A stretch of 64,000 nucleotides of DNA from Amarobacillus sp046328225. Its GTDB lineage: Bacteria; Chloroflexota; Dehalococcoidia; Tepidiformales; Tepidiformaceae. The notes below the pieces were generated by a model. It was given only the letters and a program-made list of their open reading frames with translations, was not told the DNA's origin and did no database searches. Shown here piece after piece: positions 9,401 through 18,151 of this stretch. Numbering within the stretch: the first letter of the stretch is position 1; the number at the start of each line of letters is the position of its first letter. Where the stretch lies: NCBI GenBank assembly GCA_046328225.1, contig JAXLWZ010000006.1, positions 62,001 to 126,000 of the forward strand, read 5' to 3'. The position numbers were made by a program, and so were the translations under genes.

Positions 9401-10865
9401 ACTGCCCCGCGAGCATCCCGAGCACGCTCTCCAGGACATCGCGGCTCAAGTCGGCGAAGGTGTACGTCCGCCGTACCACCTTTTCTAGCTCCTCGACCGT
9501 CCAGTCGTCGGCCGCGCACATTGCCACGACCTGTTGCGCGAGCACATCCAGCGGGTTCCTTGGCACCTCCGTGCGCTCGATCAGCCCCTTGCGCATGCGT
9601 TCGACGAGCACGGCGCACTCAAGCAGGTCGCCCCGGAACTTCGGGAAGATGCGCCCGATGCTTGGCGCGTCGACCTGGTGCCCGGCGCGCCCCACGCGCT
9701 GCAGCCCGCGCGCCACCGACTTCGGCGACTCCACCTGGATGACCAGGTCCACCGCGCCCATATCGATGCCCAGCTCGAGCGAGCTCGTGCACACCAGCCC
9801 GGGAAGCATCCCCGCCTTCAGCCGTTCCTCGATGTCGAGCCGCTGCTCCCGCGAAACCGAGCCGTGGTGCGCCCGCAGCAGCTCCTCGCCCGCCATCTCG
9901 TTCAGCCGCGCTGCAAGCCGTTCCGCCAGCCGCCGGTTGTTCACGAAGATCAGCGTCGAACGATGGGCCTTCACCAGTTCCAGCAGCCTGGGGTAGATGG
10001 CCGGCCACGCCGACGTTCGCGCCTCGATGTCGCGCCCGTCCGGCGTCGCCGCGTGCTGGATGGGGTTGTCGTACGGCCGCGACATGTCCTCCAGCGGCAC
10101 GATTACCTGCAGGTCGAGGTCCTTGCGCGTCCCCGCGTCGGCGATGCGCACCGTGCGGTCGCCGCCCAGGTAGCGAGCCACCTCCTCCAGCGGCCGTTGC
10201 GTCGCCGAAAGCCCGATGCGTTGCGGCGGCCGCTCCGTGATCGCTTCCAGCCGTTCGAGCGAAAGCGCCAGGTGCGCGCCGCGCTTGGTCGCCGCCATCG
10301 TGTGGATCTCGTCCACGATGACCGTGTGCACCGTGCGCAACACCTCGCGCGAACGCGACGTCAGCATCAGGTACAGCGATTCCGGCGTCGTGATGAGGAT
10401 GTCCGGCGGGTCCCGGCGAATGTCCTCCCGCTCGCGCGCGGGCGTGTCACCGGTGCGCGTCGCGACCGGGATATCAGGCGGCGCCAACCCTTCGCGGATG
10501 GCCGCCACGTGCAGCCCCGCCAGCGGCGCCCGCAGGTTCCGTTCGACGTCGTACGAGAGCGCCTTCAGCGGCGAGACGTAGAGCACGCTCACGCCCCGGC
10601 GCTTCTCCTTGCCGCCGCGCCGCTTCGCCGGGACGAACGTCTCGTCGTGGCTTCGCGTCGCCAACCGGTCCAGGCACCAGAGGAATGCCGCGAGCGTCTT
10701 CCCCGAGCCCGTCGGCGCGCACAGCAGCGTATGCGCCCCCGACGCGATCGCATCCCACCCGAGTTCCTGCGCCTGCGTCGGCCCCGCGAAGGCATCCCGG
10801 AACCACGCCCGCGCGACCGGCGAAAACCGCGCCAGCGCGGACTCCGAACCCAACGCGGCACTCAC
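6390..10865 (-). CDS. lhr: Lhr-family ATP-dependent DNA helicase
   Basis: About 1490 residues, the size of full-length bacterial Lhr. The N-terminal half is a superfamily 2 helicase with Walker A APTGSGKT, DEIH box, motif III SATQRP and the family VI motif region QRVGRAGHQ. It continues into the winged-helix and large Lhr C-terminal region. Lhr is a 3'-5' helicase that unwinds RNA:DNA and DNA duplexes and is linked to damage repair. I chose the GTG before SAALGSES because homology begins there; another GTG lies 12 codons upstream. A CACAAT hexamer 7 nt before the chosen GTG would fit a leaderless start. It overlaps nei, which lies downstream. Confidence 0.95.
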   Translation of the reverse strand: MSAALGSESALARFSPVARAWFRDAFAGPTQAQELGWDAIASGAHTLLCAPTGSGKTLAAFLWCLDRLATRSHDETFVPAKRRGGKEKRRGVSVLYVSPLKALSYDVERNLRAPLAGLHVAAIREGLAPPDIPVATRTGDTPAREREDIRRDPPDILITTPESLYLMLTSRSREVLRTVHTVIVDEIHTMAATKRGAHLALSLERLEAITERPPQRIGLSATQRPLEEVARYLGGDRTVRIADAGTRKDLDLQVIVPLEDMSRPYDNPIQHAATPDGRDIEARTSAWPAIYPRLLELVKAHRSTLIFVNNRRLAERLAARLNEMAGEELLRAHHGSVSREQRLDIEERLKAGMLPGLVCTSSLELGIDMGAVDLVIQVESPKSVARGLQRVGRAGHQVDAPSIGRIFPKFRGDLLECAVLVERMRKGLIERTEVPRNPLDVLAQQVVAMCAADDWTVEELEKVVRRTYTFADLSRDVLESVLGMLAGQYPSDEFADLRPRILWDRTTNVLSSRRDARTIAVVNAGTIPDRGLYGVFLGEGGPRVGELDEEMVYESRPGETFLLGATTWRIEQITRDQVIVSPAPGEPGKMPFWKGDGVGRPLEFGRAIGEFTRKLDGIRDDAAAAQMLAEEHALDALAAKNLIDYVAEEKDAAGALPTDRTIVVERYRDELGDWRTVILTPFGGRVHAPWAQAIESVLVERTGFDVQTLWSDDGIAIRFAGGEEPPGDDLFFPTPEEVEELIIGRLADTALFAAHFRENAGRALLLPRRRPGARMPLWLQRQRSANLMAVAARYGSFPIILETYRECLRDVFDLPGLVEVLAQVRARQVRVHSVELQEASPFARGLLFDYVAAYMYEGDAPLAERRAQALTLDRNLLRDLLGEDELRELLDPGAVTDLELELQALAGQRKVRNEDQLQDLLRRIGDLSADEVAARSREPERALEWLTLLEASHRACRVRIAGEERWIPIEDAGRYRDALGVATPLGVPEAFLKRTEKPLEGLLARYARTHSPFVAAAPAHRWALPESLVRTALEALVAAGTLLHGDFRPGGNEREWCDPEVLRGLRRRSLAKLRKEVEPVPPAAYARFLAGWQGLGNAHGGTDRVRDVLLQLEGLPLPASVIEREVLPARVANYQPRYLDELGAAGEVAWIGRGSLGRDDGRLAIYRRERLFELPGPEPRELSALESAIVAHLAAQGASFFADIARGTGSHPKEVLEALWELAWDGRVTNDTFSAVRALAHPRKGGPPSAPRSRASLVPPEAAGRWSLTGASGGESGTARAHAIATALLERYGVVTRETAAAEGVSGGFAAVYPVLKAMEEGGRIRRGYFIEGLGGAQFALPAAVERLRAERERPEEARVFVISATDPANPYGATLAWPRGEGETRPLQRAAGARVVLVDGEPVLYLERGGKGAVTLPAFDDAEMATAAVHAMAASEPPGGRGLTFERIDAIEASKSPHADVFVQAGFVAAYRGLTYRPAPLREGSLARGR

Positions 10866-10921
10866 CCGGCTATTGTGCCAGAACCCGGGGCGGGCGAACA
10901 CACGTTCGAATCGCCCGGCCC

Positions 10922-10952
10922 GAGGCTCCTGACAGCCGCCGTCAGGAACCTC
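10922..10952 (-). terminator. Hairpin after the aminopeptidase gene
   Basis: A 12-bp stem with one mismatch (GAGGCTCCTGAC against GTCAGGAACCTC) and a seven-base loop, 10 bp beyond the stop of the minus-strand peptidase and before lhr. It has no clear T-run. Confidence 0.6.
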
Positions 10953-10961
10953 GCCGCGGCA

Positions 10962-13508
10962 TCAGGATTCCGCGAACCGCCGGCAACGCAGCGCCCGCGC
11001 GAGCTCGTCGTTCGCTTCCTTCACGAGCCGCGTGAGCAGGGGCGAGTTGGCCCCGTGCTCGGCCATCAGCCGTTCCGCGCGTTCCATCGTCTCCTCGTCC
11101 ACGCGGTAGCGCGGGAAGAGCGTGAGGAAGTACGCCTCCGCGAACGCCATCTCGTCGCGCGTGAACGCCCCCGGCGCGTCCGCGAAGAAGCGGTCGAAGT
11201 AGGGCGCGAGCAGCTCCCGCTGGTGGACCCAGTTGAACCCGCCCATCGCCGCGCGCGTCAGGTGGAACGAACCGTACCCTTCGCCGAGGAACCGGTCCCA
11301 TGCCTCGGCCTTGGCCGCCGCGCTTGGCCGCGACGTCTCCGCCGCCAGCTTCGCCCGCGAACCGCGGTCGGAGGGGTCGCGTTCCACCTCCGCGGCCAGC
11401 CGTGCATCCGCACCCGCGAGCCCGTGGGCCACGAACTTCGTCGCGAGGCTCCAGCGCATGTCCTGGTCCACGTTCAGGCCCGCGACGGTGCGTTCGCCGT
11501 CCGCGAGCGAGGCCGCGAATCGCAGGTCCGCCTCCGATTCGGCCGCCCCGAAGAGCGCTCGCGCCCAGATGATCCGCGCGTCCCCGGACGCCGCCTGGAG
11601 CCCGCTCCATGCCGTTTCGAAGAGCCGGTGCGCCTGCTCCGGCCGCCATGCGTCCGGCAGCAGCCGCGTGAGAGCCAGCGACGCCTGCCCGAGCACCGAC
11701 TCCACGACCGTGATGTCGGGTTCGCGCACCACCTTCGTGTTCACCAGCTCGAGGAAGTCCTGCGCCTTCAGCTGCGCGTCCCGCGTCATATTCCAGAGCG
11801 ACGACCACAGCAGCTGCCGCAGGAGCGTGTCCTCCACGCGGTCGATGTTCTCCTTCGCCCACGCCACCGAGTCGGCGTCCATCGCCACCTTCGCGTAGGC
11901 ATGGTCACCGTAGTTCGGGAATATCAGCGAGGGCCGCGGCTTGCCTTCCGCCTCGGCGATCACCACCTCCGCCGTTGCCGTTCGGGCCGGGATGGCCGTG
12001 ATCTCCATCTGCCCGCCTTCGTCGCGAAGCAGGCCGATTTCCAGCGTGTGCGGCCGAATCGTGGCGTATTCGTCCGGCGCCGTCTGCGCGAGCGTCATGC
12101 TCGTCACCCGGTCGCCGTCGGCCTCCCACTGCACCGAAAGCGTGTTCAGCGAAGGCGTCTCCAGCCACAGCCGTGACCACTCCGAAAGCGCCTGCCCGCT
12201 TCCCGCCTCCAGCGACTGCATGAACTGCGCGAGCGTCGCGTTCCCATAGGCGTGCGTGCGGAAGTAGTGCCGCATCCCCTCCCGGAACCCTTCCATCCCG
12301 ATTGCCGCCACCAGCTGCTTCAGCACCGAAGCGCCCTTGCCATAGGTAATGCCGTCGAAGTTGAGGAAGGTCTCCTCGGTATCGTTCACCACCCCCGCGA
12401 TGGGGTGCGTCGTCACCAGCTGGTCCTGCCGGTACGCCCAGTTCTTGATCGCCGTGCTGAAGTCCTGCCAGCCGTTCGTGAACCGCGTCGCGCCCGTCAT
12501 CGAGAGGTACGACATGAAGGTCGCGAAGCTCTCGTTCAGCCAGAGGTCGTTCCACCAGCGCATCGTGACCAGGTCCCCGAACCACATGTGCGCCATCTCG
12601 TGGAGGATGACCTCCGCGCGCCGCCTGCGCTGGTTCTCCGTCGGCGGGTCGCGATACACCATCATCTCGTTGTGGGTCACACAGCCCACGTTCTCCATCG
12701 CACCCGCGTTGAATTCCGGCACGAATAGCTGGTCGTACTTTCCGAACGGGTACGGGAAATCGAAAAACTCCGCGTAGTAATCGAGCCCCTGCTTCGTGAT
12801 CTCGAACACTTCCGCTGTGTCGAGGTACTTCGCCATCGATTTCCGGCAGAACAGCCCGAGCGGGATGTCGCCGTGCTGGTCGCGAAAGGCCGCGTACGGG
12901 CCCGCCACCAGCGCGAACAGATACGTGCTGAACGGCTTCGTCGTCTCGAACGTCCACGTCGAACGGCCGCCGCCCGCGTCGCTGCGCCCGGTCTCGCGGC
13001 TATTCGCCACCAGTTCCCAGTGCGAAGGCGCCGTCACCGTCAGCGAATACGACGCCTTGATGTCCGGCTGGTCGAATTGCGGGAACAGCCGGTGCGACTC
13101 ATACGGCTCGAAGTTCGTGTAGAGGTACTCCTCGCCGTCCTCCGGGTCCTTGAACTGGTGGAAGCCGTCGCCGCTGTGGTCGTACTCGTTTTCGTAGACG
13201 ATGTGCAGCTCGTTCGCACCCTCGCGCAGCGCCTCCGCCGCGATCGTGAGGCGGTATCCCGTCCAGTCCGGGGAAGGGATGGCCTGCCCGTTCGCCTCAA
13301 GCCGCTCAATGCGCGTGCCCCGGTGGTCGAGGAACAACGACCCCGCGCCCGCGAGGTCGAACGCGATCGTCACGTCGCCGCGGTACGTCTCCGCCCCCGG
13401 CGTGATGTCGAGCGCGATCCGGTAGCGCGTGTTCGATACCCGTGCCGCGCGCGCCTCCGCGTCCGCCTGGCTCAGCACATCCCGGTGACCGCTTCCCGTA
13501 GCCTGCAT
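10962..13508 (-). CDS. pepN: M1-family zinc aminopeptidase (PepN-like)
   Basis: Cytoplasmic metallopeptidase that removes N-terminal residues from peptides. The 848-residue protein has the beta-rich N domain, the exopeptidase motif GAMEN at 269-273, the zinc site HEMAH at 303-307 with the third ligand E326 in NESFA, and a long helical C-terminal domain of the ERAP1-like kind. The ATG at 13508 follows GAGGGGGC; an open frame extends 36 codons further but lacks homology. It is transcribed towards lhr and separated from it by a hairpin. Confidence 0.95.
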   Translation of the reverse strand: MQATGSGHRDVLSQADAEARAARVSNTRYRIALDITPGAETYRGDVTIAFDLAGAGSLFLDHRGTRIERLEANGQAIPSPDWTGYRLTIAAEALREGANELHIVYENEYDHSGDGFHQFKDPEDGEEYLYTNFEPYESHRLFPQFDQPDIKASYSLTVTAPSHWELVANSRETGRSDAGGGRSTWTFETTKPFSTYLFALVAGPYAAFRDQHGDIPLGLFCRKSMAKYLDTAEVFEITKQGLDYYAEFFDFPYPFGKYDQLFVPEFNAGAMENVGCVTHNEMMVYRDPPTENQRRRRAEVILHEMAHMWFGDLVTMRWWNDLWLNESFATFMSYLSMTGATRFTNGWQDFSTAIKNWAYRQDQLVTTHPIAGVVNDTEETFLNFDGITYGKGASVLKQLVAAIGMEGFREGMRHYFRTHAYGNATLAQFMQSLEAGSGQALSEWSRLWLETPSLNTLSVQWEADGDRVTSMTLAQTAPDEYATIRPHTLEIGLLRDEGGQMEITAIPARTATAEVVIAEAEGKPRPSLIFPNYGDHAYAKVAMDADSVAWAKENIDRVEDTLLRQLLWSSLWNMTRDAQLKAQDFLELVNTKVVREPDITVVESVLGQASLALTRLLPDAWRPEQAHRLFETAWSGLQAASGDARIIWARALFGAAESEADLRFAASLADGERTVAGLNVDQDMRWSLATKFVAHGLAGADARLAAEVERDPSDRGSRAKLAAETSRPSAAAKAEAWDRFLGEGYGSFHLTRAAMGGFNWVHQRELLAPYFDRFFADAPGAFTRDEMAFAEAYFLTLFPRYRVDEETMERAERLMAEHGANSPLLTRLVKEANDELARALRCRRFAES

Positions 13509-13629
13509 GGTGCCCCCTCGCGCATGCGCGCATCGTCGCTTTGCCACAAGGCTATCAGCGCGGACACGAACGCCGCCACCCGGCGGCACCCTGGAGGCGA
13601 CAGTCCAGGCGTGCAACCGCGCACGAAAT

Positions 13630-13659
13630 GGCGCCCCCGGCAGGCATGCCAGGGGCGCC
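13630..13659 (-). terminator. Hairpin after the Lrp-type domain gene
   Basis: GGCGCCCC pairs with GGGGCGCC, and an inner GGCA/TGCC stem closes a tetraloop. It lies 29 bp past the stop of the small regulator gene on the minus strand. Confidence 0.6.
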
Positions 13660-13687
13660 GAGTGCTACCCGCCGGGGAAGGTCGTCG

Positions 13688-13930
13688 CTATCCCGCTTCC
13701 GGGAAGCTCACGCAGGTGGTCGTGCTCTCGATGCCATCGACCGCGCGGATGTGCCGCGAAATCACCGACGGCACATCCGTGAGGTTGGGCACCTCCACCA
13801 CCGCCACGATGTCGTACGGGCCCATCACCTGGTACACCTCGGCGATGCCGCTCACCGCACGGAGCTGCTCGAACACCGTAACGGTCTTCGCGGGGTCGAC
13901 AACGATGAGGACGAAGGCCTTGACAGACAT
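13688..13930 (-). CDS. Stand-alone Lrp/AsnC ligand-binding domain protein
   Basis: Eighty residues that match only the RAM (AsnC_trans_reg) half of Lrp/AsnC regulators: strand VKAFVLIVV, helix VFEQLRAVSGI, strands VYQVMGPYDIVAVVEV, then a helix and last strand. No helix-turn-helix is present. Such stand-alone domains assemble into ring oligomers and bind amino acids or modulate full-length Lrp proteins. The start at MSVKAF is chosen because the domain begins there. No partner regulator is adjacent. Confidence 0.85.
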   Translation of the reverse strand: MSVKAFVLIVVDPAKTVTVFEQLRAVSGIAEVYQVMGPYDIVAVVEVPNLTDVPSVISRHIRAVDGIESTTTCVSFPEAG

Positions 13931-14086
13931 GGGTGCAGCTCCGGTTCGAGGTTCAGCGTCCCCCATACGCGAATCGCTCGCGTGTGAGTGCCACCGCCGT
14001 CACCCTACCACCCCCGGGTTTCCGAAAGGTTTCGCCGCAGGACCCCGCTCTCCCGGGCCATCCGGCCCCTGCTTCAGCGCGGGGCG

Positions 14087-15916
14087 CTACTCCTCGCGCA
14101 GCTTCAGCACCGCCATGAACGCTTCCTGCGGGATCTCGACGTTGCCCACGCGCTTCATCTTCTTCTTGCCTTCGGCCTGCTTCTCCAGCAGCTTCCGCTT
14201 GCGCGTGATGTCGCCGCCGTAGCACTTCGCGAGCACGTTCTTGCGCATCGCCCGGATCGTCTCGCGCGAGATAATCCGCCCGCCAACCGCCGCCTGGATG
14301 GGCACGTCGAACATCTGCCTCGGGATGAGCTCCCGCAGCTTCGAAACCAGCACCCGGCCCTCGCGCTGCGCGTTCGCCGTGTGCGTGATCAGCGAGAGCG
14401 CATCCACCGGCACGCTGTTCACGAGCACGTCCACCTTCACGAGCGCCGCCTCGCGGTACCCGGTGAGGTGGTAGTCCAGCGAGGCATAGCCGCTCGTCGA
14501 ACCCTTCAGCTGGTCATAAAAGTCCACGAGGATCTCGGCCATCGGCACGTCGTATTCGAGCATCACGCGCGCCTCGCCCGGCGAAAGCTCGCTCTCCGGT
14601 TCGAGGTACTCCATCCGCAGGAACTGCCCCCGGCGCGTCGTCACGAGCTCCATCACCTGCCCGATGTAGCGGCTCGGCGTGATGACGTCGATCTTCGCCC
14701 ACGGCTCCTCGATGTTTTCGATGCGCGATGGGTCCGGCAGGTCCGCCGGGTTGTCGACCAGCACCACCTCGCCGTTCGTCACCGTGACGTGGTATTCCAC
14801 GCTCGGGGCCGTCGTCAGCAGGCTGAGATTATATTCCCGCTCCAGCCGCTCACCCACGATCTCCAGGTGCAGCAACCCAAGGAACCCGCAGCGGAACCCG
14901 AACCCAAGCGCCGCCGATGACTCCGGTTCGTACACGAGCGAGGCGTCGTTCAGGCTCAGCTTCGCCAGCGCCTCGCGCAGCTCCTGGTATTGGTCTGAAT
15001 CGGTCGGGTAGATGCCCGCGAACACCATCGGCTTCGCCTGCCGGTACCCGGGCAGCGGGTCCGCCGCCGGCTCATCGAGATAGGTGATGGTGTCACCCAC
15101 GCGGCAATCGGCCACGTCCTTGAGGCCCGTCGCCACGTACCCCACTTCGCCGCACTCCAGCGATGGCAGCGCCTTCATCGCGGGCGTGAACACGCCGTAT
15201 TCCAGCGGCTCGAACTGCGAACCGACCTGCATCAGTGTCAGGCTTCGCCGTCCGCCCAGCCGCCCTTCGAACACGCGCACGTGCGCCAGCACGCCCTTGA
15301 AGGCGTCGTACTTCGAGTCGAAAATCAGCGCCTTTAGCGGCTCGTCGGCCTTCCCCTTCGGCGGCGGGATGCGTTCCGCGATCGCGGCGAGGATCTCGGG
15401 CACGCCCGTGCCATCCTTCGCGCTCGCGAGGATCACCTCGTCGCGGTCGAAGCCGATGACGCGCTCGAGCTCCGCCGCCACCCGCTCCGGCTCCGCGTGC
15501 GGCAGGTCGATCTTGTTCAGCACGGGGATGAGCTTCAGGTCCTGGTTCATCGCCAGGTACACGTTCGCCAGCGTCTGCGCTTCGATGCCCTGCGAGGCAT
15601 CGACCACGAGCAGCGCGCCCTCGCACGCCGCCAGGCTCCGCGAAACCTCGTACGTGAAGTCCACATGCCCGGGCGTGTCGATCAGGTTGAACTCGTATTC
15701 GATCCCGTCCGGGGCGTGGTAGGCGATGCGAGCCGCCGCCGCCTTGATCGTGATCCCCTTCTCCCGCTCCAGGTCCATCGAATCGAGCAGCTGCTCGGCC
15801 ATCTCCCGCTTCGAGACGGTCCCCGTCGATTCCAGCAGCCGGTCCGCGAGCGTGGACTTGCCGTGGTCGATGTGCGCGATGATGCAGAAGTTCCGGATGC
15901 GGCTCTGGTCCACCAT
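14087..15916 (-). CDS. lepA: Elongation factor 4 (LepA)
   Basis: Ribosome-dependent GTPase that back-translocates stalled ribosomes or aids their biogenesis. The G1 motif AHIDHGKST, DTPGHVDF and NKIDLP are all present near the N-terminus, followed by EF-G-like domains and the LepA-specific C-terminal domain ending after the KRKLLEKQAEGKKKMK stretch. The length of 609 is typical. The gene appears monocistronic on the minus strand, and the start MVDQSRIRNF is standard for the family. Confidence 0.97.
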   Translation of the reverse strand: MVDQSRIRNFCIIAHIDHGKSTLADRLLESTGTVSKREMAEQLLDSMDLEREKGITIKAAAARIAYHAPDGIEYEFNLIDTPGHVDFTYEVSRSLAACEGALLVVDASQGIEAQTLANVYLAMNQDLKLIPVLNKIDLPHAEPERVAAELERVIGFDRDEVILASAKDGTGVPEILAAIAERIPPPKGKADEPLKALIFDSKYDAFKGVLAHVRVFEGRLGGRRSLTLMQVGSQFEPLEYGVFTPAMKALPSLECGEVGYVATGLKDVADCRVGDTITYLDEPAADPLPGYRQAKPMVFAGIYPTDSDQYQELREALAKLSLNDASLVYEPESSAALGFGFRCGFLGLLHLEIVGERLEREYNLSLLTTAPSVEYHVTVTNGEVVLVDNPADLPDPSRIENIEEPWAKIDVITPSRYIGQVMELVTTRRGQFLRMEYLEPESELSPGEARVMLEYDVPMAEILVDFYDQLKGSTSGYASLDYHLTGYREAALVKVDVLVNSVPVDALSLITHTANAQREGRVLVSKLRELIPRQMFDVPIQAAVGGRIISRETIRAMRKNVLAKCYGGDITRKRKLLEKQAEGKKKMKRVGNVEIPQEAFMAVLKLREE

Positions 15917-15967
15917 CCCAGTGTAGGGGCCCCGCCGGTTATGGGCGGATCACCACCGCCGAATGCC

Positions 15968-16591
15968 TCACAGCACCATCGGTTCGCGGCGCGTGAATTC
16001 GTAGAGCATCGCCGGGCGGTGCGCGCCTTGCTTCTCCGTCTCGCCCGTCTCCCGCACAATGCCGAGCCCGACGACGCGCCGCCGGAAGTTCCGCTTGTCG
16101 ATCACTTCGCCCAGGATCGCCTCGTACACGCGCTGCATCTCCGTCAGCGTGAACCGCGCCGGCAGCAGGCTGTACACGACGTTCGTGTATTCGAGCTTGT
16201 TCCTCAGCCGCTCTTCCGCGTACGCGGTGATGCGCTCGTTGCCGAACGCGAGCGGTCCCAGCCGGCGCACCGGGTGCCAGGCCGGCCGCCATTCCAGGTC
16301 GGACCGCAGCCGCGTGCGCGCCACGTCCACCAGCGCGAAGTAGGTCACCACCACGTTCGCCTGCCCGCCCTGGCTATCGAACGTGAACAGCTGCTCCAGG
16401 AACACGTCGGACACGCCCGTCTCGTCGGCGAGCTTCCGCGCGGCCGCTTGGTCCAGCGATTCGCCTTCGCGCAGGAGGCCGCCCGGGAGCGCCCACGCCC
16501 CCGCGCACGGCTCCGCTGCGCGCTCGATCAGCAGCACCGAAAGCTGCCCGCGCACCACTCCGAAGATGACCAGGACAACGGCCGCGCCCAC
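15968..16591 (-). CDS. NrtR-like Nudix-domain transcriptional regulator
   Basis: The N-terminal Nudix fold (VLLIERAAEP, ALPGGLL) is followed by a C-terminal winged helix, LPARFTLTEMQRVYEAIL...DKRNFRRRV, the signature of NrtR regulators of NAD metabolism that sense ADP-ribose. The Nudix box is degraded: RKLADE stands where catalytic members have REL-EE, so a sensor rather than a hydrolase is likely. No ATG fits the start. I chose the GTG at 16591, where family homology begins; a TTG 24 codons upstream is an alternative. No NAD gene is adjacent, so its target is unknown. Confidence 0.82.
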   Translation of the reverse strand: MGAAVVLVIFGVVRGQLSVLLIERAAEPCAGAWALPGGLLREGESLDQAAARKLADETGVSDVFLEQLFTFDSQGGQANVVVTYFALVDVARTRLRSDLEWRPAWHPVRRLGPLAFGNERITAYAEERLRNKLEYTNVVYSLLPARFTLTEMQRVYEAILGEVIDKRNFRRRVVGLGIVRETGETEKQGAHRPAMLYEFTRREPMVL

Positions 16592-16654
16592 CGCACCAGT
16601 GTAAACGACGATGGCGAACGTACCGGGTGCGGCCCGGCGCCGCCCCGCGCGAAG

Positions 16655-16684
16655 ATGACCCAACCGCCGGCCCGGCTGTACACT
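16655..16684 (+). promoter_or_regulatory. Candidate promoter of tRNA-Ser
   Basis: ATGACC and TACACT are 18 bp apart, each matching four of six consensus bases, and the -10 element lies 13 bp before the mature tRNA 5' end. It overlaps the region just upstream of the divergent Nudix regulator. Confidence 0.45.
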
Positions 16685-16697
16685 GAAGCTCCTGCGC

Positions 16698-16790
16698 GGA
16701 GAGGTCGCATAGTGGCCGAGTGCGGGCGCCTGCTAAGCGCTTACCGGCGGTTAACGTCGGTCGAGGGTTCGAATCCCTCCCTCTCCGCCA
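16698..16790 (+). tRNA. tRNA-Ser (anticodon GCT)
   Basis: Acceptor GGAGAGG pairs with CCTCTCC, followed by discriminator G and encoded CCA. The anticodon loop CTGCTAA carries GCT, which reads AGC/AGU. A long variable arm between the anticodon and T-arms gives the 93-nt class II length expected for serine. It lies just upstream of miaB. Confidence 0.96.
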
Positions 16791-16853
16791 GCGCATCGCC
16801 CCAACCGGCCGGTCTCCCCGCCGCGCCACGTGCCAGATTCCCGAGCCTTCGCC

Positions 16854-18146
16854 ATGCCCCAGAAATACTACCTGTGGACCGTCGGCTGCCAGATGAACAA
16901 GGCGGATAGCGAAAAGCTCGCCGCCGGTTTCGAACGCCTCGGCCTCAAGTGCACCGACCACATCGAACGCGCCGACATCGTCGTCATCAATACCTGCAGC
17001 GTCCGCCAGCGCTCCGAGGACCGGGCCTATTCCAAGCTCGGCCGCGTGCGCGAGCTCAAGGCCGAAAAGCCCGCCCTGAAGGTCGCGGTCATGGGTTGCA
17101 TGGTCGGCCTCAAGACCGGCGACCTCGAGAAGCGCTTCCCCCAGGTCGATGTCTTCGCCCGCCCGCAGCAGTTCGAACCCATCATGGACCTCGTCGAAGG
17201 CAAGGCCGAGGACCTCGGCGGGGAATTTTGGCCCTCCACCTACGCCGTCCCCGAGGGGCCCACCGCCTACGTCCCCGTCGTCCACGGCTGCAACAAGTTC
17301 TGCACCTACTGCATCGTTCCCTATCGCCGCGGCCGCGAGAAAAGCCGCCCGATGGACGAGATCGTGCGCGAAGTCGCTTACCTCACCGCCCACGGCGTCC
17401 GCGAAGTCACCCTCCTCGGCCAGACCGTGGAGGCGTACGGCCACGACCTCACCGGCGAGCCCGACCTCGGCGACCTCATGCGCGAACTCTCGGCGCTCGA
17501 ACGGCTGCACCGCATCCGCTTTCTCACCTCCTACCCCCGGGACATGACGCGCCGTATCCTCGAAGCCGTCGCCGGGCTTCCCAAGGTGATGGAGTGCTTC
17601 TCGCTCCCCGTGCAGGCCGGCAGCGACGCCGTGCTCGATTCCATGCGCCGCGGCTACACGAAAGCCGAGTACCTCGCGAAGATCGCCGAGGTCCGCGAAC
17701 TCATGCCCGCCGCCGGCATCACCACCGACATCATCGTCGGCTACCCGGGCGAGACCGATGCCGACTTCGAAGAGACCGCGGCCCTGCTCGAAGACCTCCG
17801 CTTCGACAAGGTGCACGTCGCCGCCTACTCCCCCCGCCCGGGCACCATCGCCTGGCGCAAAATGCCGGATGACGTGCCCGCCGCCGTCAAAGCCGCCCGC
17901 CTCCATCGCGTCGAGGAGATCGAAGGCCGCATCTCGCACGAGCTGAACACGGCCCTCGTCGGCACGACGCAGGAGATCCTGGTCGAAGGCATCAAGAACG
18001 GCCAGCCATTTGGGCGCACCCGTGCCGGGCACCTGGTCCATCTCGATGCCCCCGCCCGCGTGGGCGCGCTGCTCGATGTGCGAATCGCCCACGCCGGCGC
18101 GTTCTCCCTGCGCGGCGACCCCATCGACGCCCTCACCCTCGCCTGA
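16854..18146 (+). CDS. miaB: tRNA-2-methylthio-N6-dimethylallyladenosine synthase MiaB
   Basis: Radical SAM methylthiotransferase that adds a thiomethyl group to i6A at position 37 of tRNAs reading UNN codons. The auxiliary cluster cysteines C12, C48 and C82 and the SAM cluster motif CNKFCTYC (C146, C150, C153) are intact, and a TRAM RNA-binding domain forms the C-terminus. An earlier in-frame ATG eight codons upstream exists; I use the start that matches the family (MPQKYYLWTVGCQMN). It is followed after 5 bp by a kinase-fold gene. Confidence 0.95.
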   Translation: MPQKYYLWTVGCQMNKADSEKLAAGFERLGLKCTDHIERADIVVINTCSVRQRSEDRAYSKLGRVRELKAEKPALKVAVMGCMVGLKTGDLEKRFPQVDVFARPQQFEPIMDLVEGKAEDLGGEFWPSTYAVPEGPTAYVPVVHGCNKFCTYCIVPYRRGREKSRPMDEIVREVAYLTAHGVREVTLLGQTVEAYGHDLTGEPDLGDLMRELSALERLHRIRFLTSYPRDMTRRILEAVAGLPKVMECFSLPVQAGSDAVLDSMRRGYTKAEYLAKIAEVRELMPAAGITTDIIVGYPGETDADFEETAALLEDLRFDKVHVAAYSPRPGTIAWRKMPDDVPAAVKAARLHRVEEIEGRISHELNTALVGTTQEILVEGIKNGQPFGRTRAGHLVHLDAPARVGALLDVRIAHAGAFSLRGDPIDALTLA

Positions 18147-18151
18147 CCGGC

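Noticed and set aside
6489..9488. Very long open frame opposite lhr
   Set aside because: GC-rich codon bias of lhr creates stop-free antisense frames; its protein is Arg/Pro-rich low complexity and has no start signals or domain.
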